A stretch of 64,000 bases of DNA, taken from NCBI GenBank assembly GCA_040768845.1, contig JAXGME010000005.1:228185-292184 (forward strand). Direction: 5' to 3'. This document shows positions 60,035 through 64,000 of the stretch, piece after piece (the stretch's first letter is position 1; each line of letters starts with the position of its first letter). The notes beneath the pieces are model-generated. The model had not been told where the DNA came from, did not search any database, and was given only the letters and a program-made list of their open reading frames with translations. Both the position numbers and the translations under genes were made by a program. This DNA comes from JAEZHK01 sp040768845. GTDB taxonomy: Bacteria; Bacillota; Clostridia; Christensenellales; Aristaeellaceae.

Positions 60035-60382
60035 ATGATTAAACGGGGGTCGGAATTCCGAATACAGAAGATCTCGGCGGCGGACGACATCGGCAATTTC
60101 ACCTTCTCACACATCTTTGAGGAGAACGACCGGCCTCCCAACATCAACCTGATGGGTGTTCTTACAATCCAACCTGGCGAGGTGTGCGGCTTTCACCGGC
60201 ACCACTTCGAGAGCGATACCTACTACATCGTCTCCGGCGAAGGGGAGTATACAGATAACCACGGCGTTACATCGATGGTCTACCCTGGCGATGCCGCCTG
60301 CGCCTATCCAGGCGAGGGTCACGCGCTACGCAATGCAGGCTCAACCGATCTGGTGGTCGTCGCGGTGATCCCTTTCGCGTAA
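60035..60382 (+). CDS. Cupin-fold protein
   Basis: This 115-residue single-domain cupin has metal-ligand motif GFHRHHFESDTYYIVSGEGEY (two to three His and a Glu) and the second motif YPGEGHALRN. ATG 60035 has gaggggag upstream; an earlier GTG overlaps the enzyme gene's stop. Placed between the glycyl radical enzyme and a kinase, it may be a sugar isomerase, epimerase or mutarotase-like enzyme; this is inference. Confidence 0.85.
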   Translation: MIKRGSEFRIQKISAADDIGNFTFSHIFEENDRPPNINLMGVLTIQPGEVCGFHRHHFESDTYYIVSGEGEYTDNHGVTSMVYPGDAACAYPGEGHALRNAGSTDLVVVAVIPFA

Positions 60383-60457
60383 GCGGCAGGCTCGTCATGA
60401 GGTGGCATAAGCGTGCCTTTACGCCGAAATGATATCCATTGGAAAGGAAGGATCGCC

Positions 60458-61984
60458 TTGAATCTGATCGCCTACGACCTGGGCACTGGCGGGGTAAAGG
60501 CCTCGCTGTATAATGAGGCGTTTGAGACGCTGGCCAAATCCTTCATAGAGTACCCGACTTTCTACCCCGGCCGCAACCTGCACATTCAACGCATCACCGA
60601 CTGGTGGCGGGGTGTCGCGCTCAGTACGCGCAGATTGTTGGCCGAAAGCGGCGTGGCCCCCTGCACCATAGGTTGCGTGGCGCTGTCCGGGCACAGTCTC
60701 GTGGCGATTCCACTGGATGCGCAGCTTCAGGCACTAGAGGACGAGGTGCCGATCTGGTCGGACACCCGCGCGGAGGCTGAAACGGAAGAATTCTTCGGTA
60801 GGATCGACCGGGACAACTGGTACATGACCACTGGCAACGGCTTCCCACCCGCGTGCTACTCGGTGTTTAAACTGATGTGGCTGAGGCACAACCGCCCAGA
60901 GGTGTTTGAAAAGACATTCAAGGTCGCTGGCTCCAAGGATTACATCAACCTAATGTTGACTGGTCAGTTGTACACCGACCCCTCCTACGCGTCGGGCCTT
61001 GGGGCTTTTAGCCTTGAAAAGGACGCCCTGTCGCTGGAACTTCTAGCGGCTGCCGGGCTGCCACTTCGCCTGTTTCCTGAGATCGTTCCCCCGCATACCT
61101 TGATCGGGCACGTCACGAAGGAGGCCGCTGTGGCCACCGGGCTTTTAGAGGGCACATGCGTAGCCTGTGGCGGTGTCGACAACGCCTGCATGGCGCTTGG
61201 CGCGGTTGGCGCTGAAAGCGGAAGGATCTACACGTCACTCGGCTCGTCCAGCTGGGTGCCAGTCAACTCCGAAAAGCCGGTGCTGGACGCAAAGAAGAGG
61301 CCGTACGTGTTCCGGCACATCCAGGAGGGCATGTACACCTCCGCATTCTCGATCTTCGCGGGTGGCGCATCATTTCGGTGGGCTAAGGAGGCGCTGTGCC
61401 GCGATATTCTCACGGAGCAGGACGTCTATGACCGGATGTGTGAGATGGCGCAGTCTTCGCCACTGGGTTCGAATGGCATTTTCTTCAACCCCAGCCTCGC
61501 AGGGGGCACGTCGCAGGACAAAAGCATCAACATACGCGGCGCGTTCATAGGGCTGCACCTTGGGACCACCCGCGAGGACATGGTGCGAGCGGCGATGGAG
61601 GGCATCGCGCTCAATCTGAAGAACTCCATCAGCTTTCTAAAGATTCACGCGCCCGTGTCGGATGAGATCCTGTTCTGCGGAGGAGGCAGCCGCAGCGCGT
61701 TTTGGATGCAGATGTTTGCAGACGTGTTTGGGATGAAGATCCTTAAGACCAACGTAGACCAGGACGCCGCATCCCTCGGCGCGGCTGCGATCGCCGCTCG
61801 CGCCATTGGACTCTGGAAGGACTACACACCGATTCCCTCGCTGCATCATCTGGAGCGTGTCAGTCTGCCCGATCCCCAAAACCACGAGGAATACACGGCG
61901 CTCCAGGTTCAATTCAACCACATCTCCGAAGTACTGGCCGATCTCGGGGATTACTTGGCTGGGCGGGTATTGCTACGTGCCTGA
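60458..61984 (+). CDS. FGGY carbohydrate kinase, second
   Basis: This 508-residue FGGY kinase differs from the first, with YDLGTGGVKASLYNE as the phosphate loop and ALSGHSLVAIPLD instead of GQMHG. GGVDNACMALGAVG and LFCGGGSRSAFWMQM follow. The start is TTG 60458, with aaggaagg 7 nt upstream and the family homology beginning at once. It ends the operon. Two distinct FGGY kinases imply two ketose or polyol intermediates in one pathway. Confidence 0.87.
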   Translation: MNLIAYDLGTGGVKASLYNEAFETLAKSFIEYPTFYPGRNLHIQRITDWWRGVALSTRRLLAESGVAPCTIGCVALSGHSLVAIPLDAQLQALEDEVPIWSDTRAEAETEEFFGRIDRDNWYMTTGNGFPPACYSVFKLMWLRHNRPEVFEKTFKVAGSKDYINLMLTGQLYTDPSYASGLGAFSLEKDALSLELLAAAGLPLRLFPEIVPPHTLIGHVTKEAAVATGLLEGTCVACGGVDNACMALGAVGAESGRIYTSLGSSSWVPVNSEKPVLDAKKRPYVFRHIQEGMYTSAFSIFAGGASFRWAKEALCRDILTEQDVYDRMCEMAQSSPLGSNGIFFNPSLAGGTSQDKSINIRGAFIGLHLGTTREDMVRAAMEGIALNLKNSISFLKIHAPVSDEILFCGGGSRSAFWMQMFADVFGMKILKTNVDQDAASLGAAAIAARAIGLWKDYTPIPSLHHLERVSLPDPQNHEEYTALQVQFNHISEVLADLGDYLAGRVLLRA

Positions 61985-62158
61985 TACAGCTATTCAACTT
62001 TGGGGACGGGCTATACCAAGGTGATTTGCGCGCCCATATTCAGTGTGCGGATGATGGCGGGTGGCGGTGTGACGAGAGGAAAGCGTCTGATTACCTCGAG
62101 GCGAGTTGATGTAGCAAAAACGTGGGCAGAAACCTAACCTTGCAATACTACACGTCTG
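61985..62158. other. Gap between sugar operon and phage lysis genes
   Basis: This 174-bp stretch holds no convincing gene, promoter or strong hairpin. No clear terminator for the sugar operon was found here. It is the joint between metabolic and phage sequence. Confidence 0.5.
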
Positions 62159-62590
62159 CTATTTGAGCTTCGAATTGCTTTCTGAATCGTCCAAGCTCTC
62201 GTTCTCATCCCGGAGTTTGGTCAGGGCGTTGGTGAGAAACCCGGGCAGCTTCACGCCCATCTCACCAACGTTCTCCAGAACCGACAACGCGTCATTGGCG
62301 ATAAAGAAAAAAGCCGTGGCGGTGCGGAACACGCCCGCCGCATTGCCAGTAATCCGGTCAAGCTGCGCCGCCAGGATGACGATCAGGAAGACCGCACCCT
62401 TCTTCATCAGGCCCTCGAAGCCAACCGAAGACTTAAGAGTCTTGGTCTTGAATGCCGCAGCTACGCCGGTAACATAGTCCATGATGATGAAAATGAGCAG
62501 GATTTCAAGGCTCTTGTCCCAGCCGCCCAGCAGCGTCGAAGTTACGCCCGCGCCAATGGCGGCCAAGGAAGAAAAGAATGCGTCCTTCAT
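62159..62590 (-). CDS. Phage holin (toxin secretion/phage lysis type)
   Basis: This 143-residue membrane protein matches the holin 4 / TcdE-like family. It has hydrophobic segments near residues 8-25, 30-45 and 65-85, the core LLIFIIMDYVTGVAAAFKTK, and a charged tail (LRDENESLDDSESNSKLK). It makes lesions that let the endolysin reach the wall. ATG 62590 has ggaggagg upstream and overlaps the endolysin gene by 4 bp. Confidence 0.88.
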   Translation of the reverse strand: MKDAFFSSLAAIGAGVTSTLLGGWDKSLEILLIFIIMDYVTGVAAAFKTKTLKSSVGFEGLMKKGAVFLIVILAAQLDRITGNAAGVFRTATAFFFIANDALSVLENVGEMGVKLPGFLTNALTKLRDENESLDDSESNSKLK

Positions 62591-63477
62591 GTAGAAACCT
62601 CCTCCAAGTAATTCTCGCTGATCCAACACACCTCGTCGCCGACGAGGACCGGCCGCCAGCCGTCCACAACGACAGGCGTGAGCATGGTGCCCTTGTTGAT
62701 CGCCTTCACCACATCGAAACTGGTGCTTGGACCGGTTCGGATGTTGACGGAATCAGCTGTGATGCGCACCCCTCCGGTCGGCTGTGTCGGCTCGGCAGGC
62801 GCATCCACCGTGGGTACGAGTCCCAGCGCGGCGAGTGTCGCGGCATCGCCTTTACCAGTGATGGGCAGGCCCTTGGCTTTCTGGAAAGCCTTCAGTGCTG
62901 CCAGTGTCTTGGAGCCGAATTCGCCGTCGCCGTTCAGGTCGGCGCCATGCTTGTTCAACGCCTTCTGCATCGCGGCCGTGTGGTAGCCTCTGTGGCCCAC
63001 CACCAGATCGCAGGCTGGGTTGTATCGCACCAGCGCGCATACCTTGCCGGCGTAGTGCGTGAGGCTGTCCATCCGCACACCATAGGCAGTGCCCCTGGCG
63101 TGCACGATCTTAGACGCCGACGCCACCATCGTGACGTGGGTGATTTTATTGACTCGTCCGGTGGACATCGTGTTCAGGAACTGCAGGTCGCCGGGTTGCC
63201 GAGCCTTGGCGATCACGGACAAGCCGCCAAACTTCTTCCCTATAGCGGCATAGCTCTCAGGCCAAAGAAGCTCAAAGTCATCGTCGTATACCTCGTTGCA
63301 AGAGAGTGGCACGCGGCCACCATACTTCCACGCTTTGCCCATAGCGCTGTACGCCCGCGCGACGAGCGACGAGCAGTCAAAAATGTTCTCCTGGGTACGC
63401 CGCGCTTGGCTATACCTGCAGCCCACCTTGGTGACCGCCCAATCGCGGGCAGCCTTTGCGATATCCGTGAAACCCAT
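62587..63477 (-). CDS. Phage endolysin: NlpC/P60, peptidoglycan-binding and SH3 domains
   Basis: This 296-residue lysin has an N-terminal NlpC/P60 cysteine peptidase (catalytic Cys in NIFDCSSLVARAY, His in ITHVTMVAS). A peptidoglycan-binding domain follows (LQ-like repeats MQKALNKHGADLNGDGEFG, about residues 175-230), then a C-terminal SH3b domain (ADSVNIRTGPSTSFDVV). ATG 63477 follows gggggtgatttc. Confidence 0.9.
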   Translation of the reverse strand: MGFTDIAKAARDWAVTKVGCRYSQARRTQENIFDCSSLVARAYSAMGKAWKYGGRVPLSCNEVYDDDFELLWPESYAAIGKKFGGLSVIAKARQPGDLQFLNTMSTGRVNKITHVTMVASASKIVHARGTAYGVRMDSLTHYAGKVCALVRYNPACDLVVGHRGYHTAAMQKALNKHGADLNGDGEFGSKTLAALKAFQKAKGLPITGKGDAATLAALGLVPTVDAPAEPTQPTGGVRITADSVNIRTGPSTSFDVVKAINKGTMLTPVVVDGWRPVLVGDEVCWISENYLEEVST

Positions 63478-63675
63478 GAAATCACCCCCACAAAAAATGA
63501 CGCCACCCGGCGCTTGAAAACAGTACCAAAAGGGCATACAATGCTGGTGTGCATCTTGTAAACTGCACACATAACTATAGCGTAGAACCTTACGCCGAGC
63601 CGTCTAAAGCGGCGGCCCGGCATAGCGACTCTGGCGCAGGGGAACGATGATAAATCCCTGGTATGAGGGTGCCCG
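63478..63675. other. Gap between endolysin and tail protein genes
   Basis: This 198-bp stretch contains a 9-bp hairpin (63594-63602 with 63613-63621, one G-U pair) just after the tail gene on the minus strand, without a clear U-run. No gene was recognised. Confidence 0.4.
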
Positions 63676-63999
63676 TCAGATAGCAATGTACTGTACTTGC
63701 AGCGTCGTCGCCGTGGAGCGTGCCGCATTGCGCGAGATGTTCAAAGTGAAACCTGTAGCAGTTAGGTTGGTACTCCCCAACGAGTATGAATCCAGGGATG
63801 TGGCAGTTCTGGGCCAACCCAGAAGCACCACGGAAGGCGCTACCGGCAGCGGCGTATCGAACGTGACCGCATAGGTGTAATTTGTGTCCGCTGCCCACGT
63901 AGAGCGAGTCAATTCGTAGGTGCCGATGCGAATGCCAAGATTCGTCAGCGTTGCGCCCAGATTCGAGCGCACAGCCGCAGGATCGATAAAAGTCGGCGC
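63676..63999 (-). CDS. Phage tail protein C-terminus, cut by the window
   Basis: The visible 107 residues read through to the window edge without a required start (APTFIDPAAVRSNLGATLTN...). The sequence is beta-rich, with a late GWPRTATSLDSYSLGS block, like the receptor-binding tip of tail fibres or an H-type-lectin-like domain. The beginning lies outside the window. The phage assignment rests on its place before the lysin and holin genes. Confidence 0.55.
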   Translation of the reverse strand, partial: APTFIDPAAVRSNLGATLTNLGIRIGTYELTRSTWAADTNYTYAVTFDTPLPVAPSVVLLGWPRTATSLDSYSLGSTNLTATGFTLNISRNAARSTATTLQVQYIAI

Positions 64000-64000
64000 G

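Noticed and set aside
63240..63898. Extra minus-strand genes between endolysin and tail protein
   Set aside because: The frames overlap real genes in other frames and show no ribosome site or recognisable sequence.

Overview
The window is chromosomal DNA from an anaerobic bacterium, most likely a high-GC member of the Clostridia (Bacillota). The pointers are an electron-bifurcating-type [FeFe] hydrogenase operon with its sensor hydrogenase, an iron-dependent alcohol dehydrogenase, desulfoferrodoxin beside a flavodiiron/rubredoxin fusion, a Feo ferrous-iron importer, strong AGGAGG-type ribosome binding sites and an LCP cell-wall protein. The genus cannot be set from the sequence alone.

From 1 to about 38.6 kb the DNA is GC-rich core genome. 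In order it holds: an alkaline phosphatase cut by the window edge and a YibE/F membrane protein; a polar amino-acid ABC importer; a membrane-anchored unknown and an LCP protein; two tandem 53-residue membrane peptides; a heterodimeric ABC exporter; an oxygen/superoxide detoxification pair (desulfoferrodoxin and a 901-residue flavodiiron - two rubredoxin knuckles - NADH:rubredoxin reductase fusion); feoA-feoA-feoB plus a 48-residue Cys-rich partner; a 154-bp palindromic element; an ASCH protein; a five-gene peptide ABC importer; a Cys/His-rich unknown; an MFS exporter; an IS1182-type insertion sequence that sits in a palindromic terminator and appears to have duplicated it; a six-gene hydS-phosphatase-hydCBA-ferredoxin operon; an Fe-alcohol dehydrogenase; a LysR regulator; and tRNA-Arg(CCG).

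From the tRNA to about 44.4 kb is a mobile-element zone: a hairpin-rich stretch with an inverted copy of the tRNA 3' end, an AT-rich gene encoding a PD-(D/E)XK nuclease-like protein, an operon of two large serine recombinases with two small accessory proteins, and a truncated phage HNH-endonuclease start that ends at the stop codon of the next gene.

From 44.4 to 62.0 kb is a sugar and sugar-acid catabolic island of lower GC than the core. A divergent pair of operons (deoC-KDPG aldolase-KDG kinase, and GntR-enolase-superfamily dehydratase-aldehyde dehydrogenase) stands beside a second GntR gene and an eight-gene operon: xylose-type ABC importer, FGGY kinase, glycyl-radical activase, a divergent glycyl radical enzyme, a cupin and a second FGGY kinase. 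A CATAAT-N6-ATTATG operator lies in two promoters of this island, and a partial copy in a third, tying it into one regulon. The window ends in a phage lysis module (holin, NlpC/P60 endolysin) and the C-terminus of a probable tail protein, so the island is flanked on both sides by mobile-element sequence. No CRISPR array and no rRNA gene is present.
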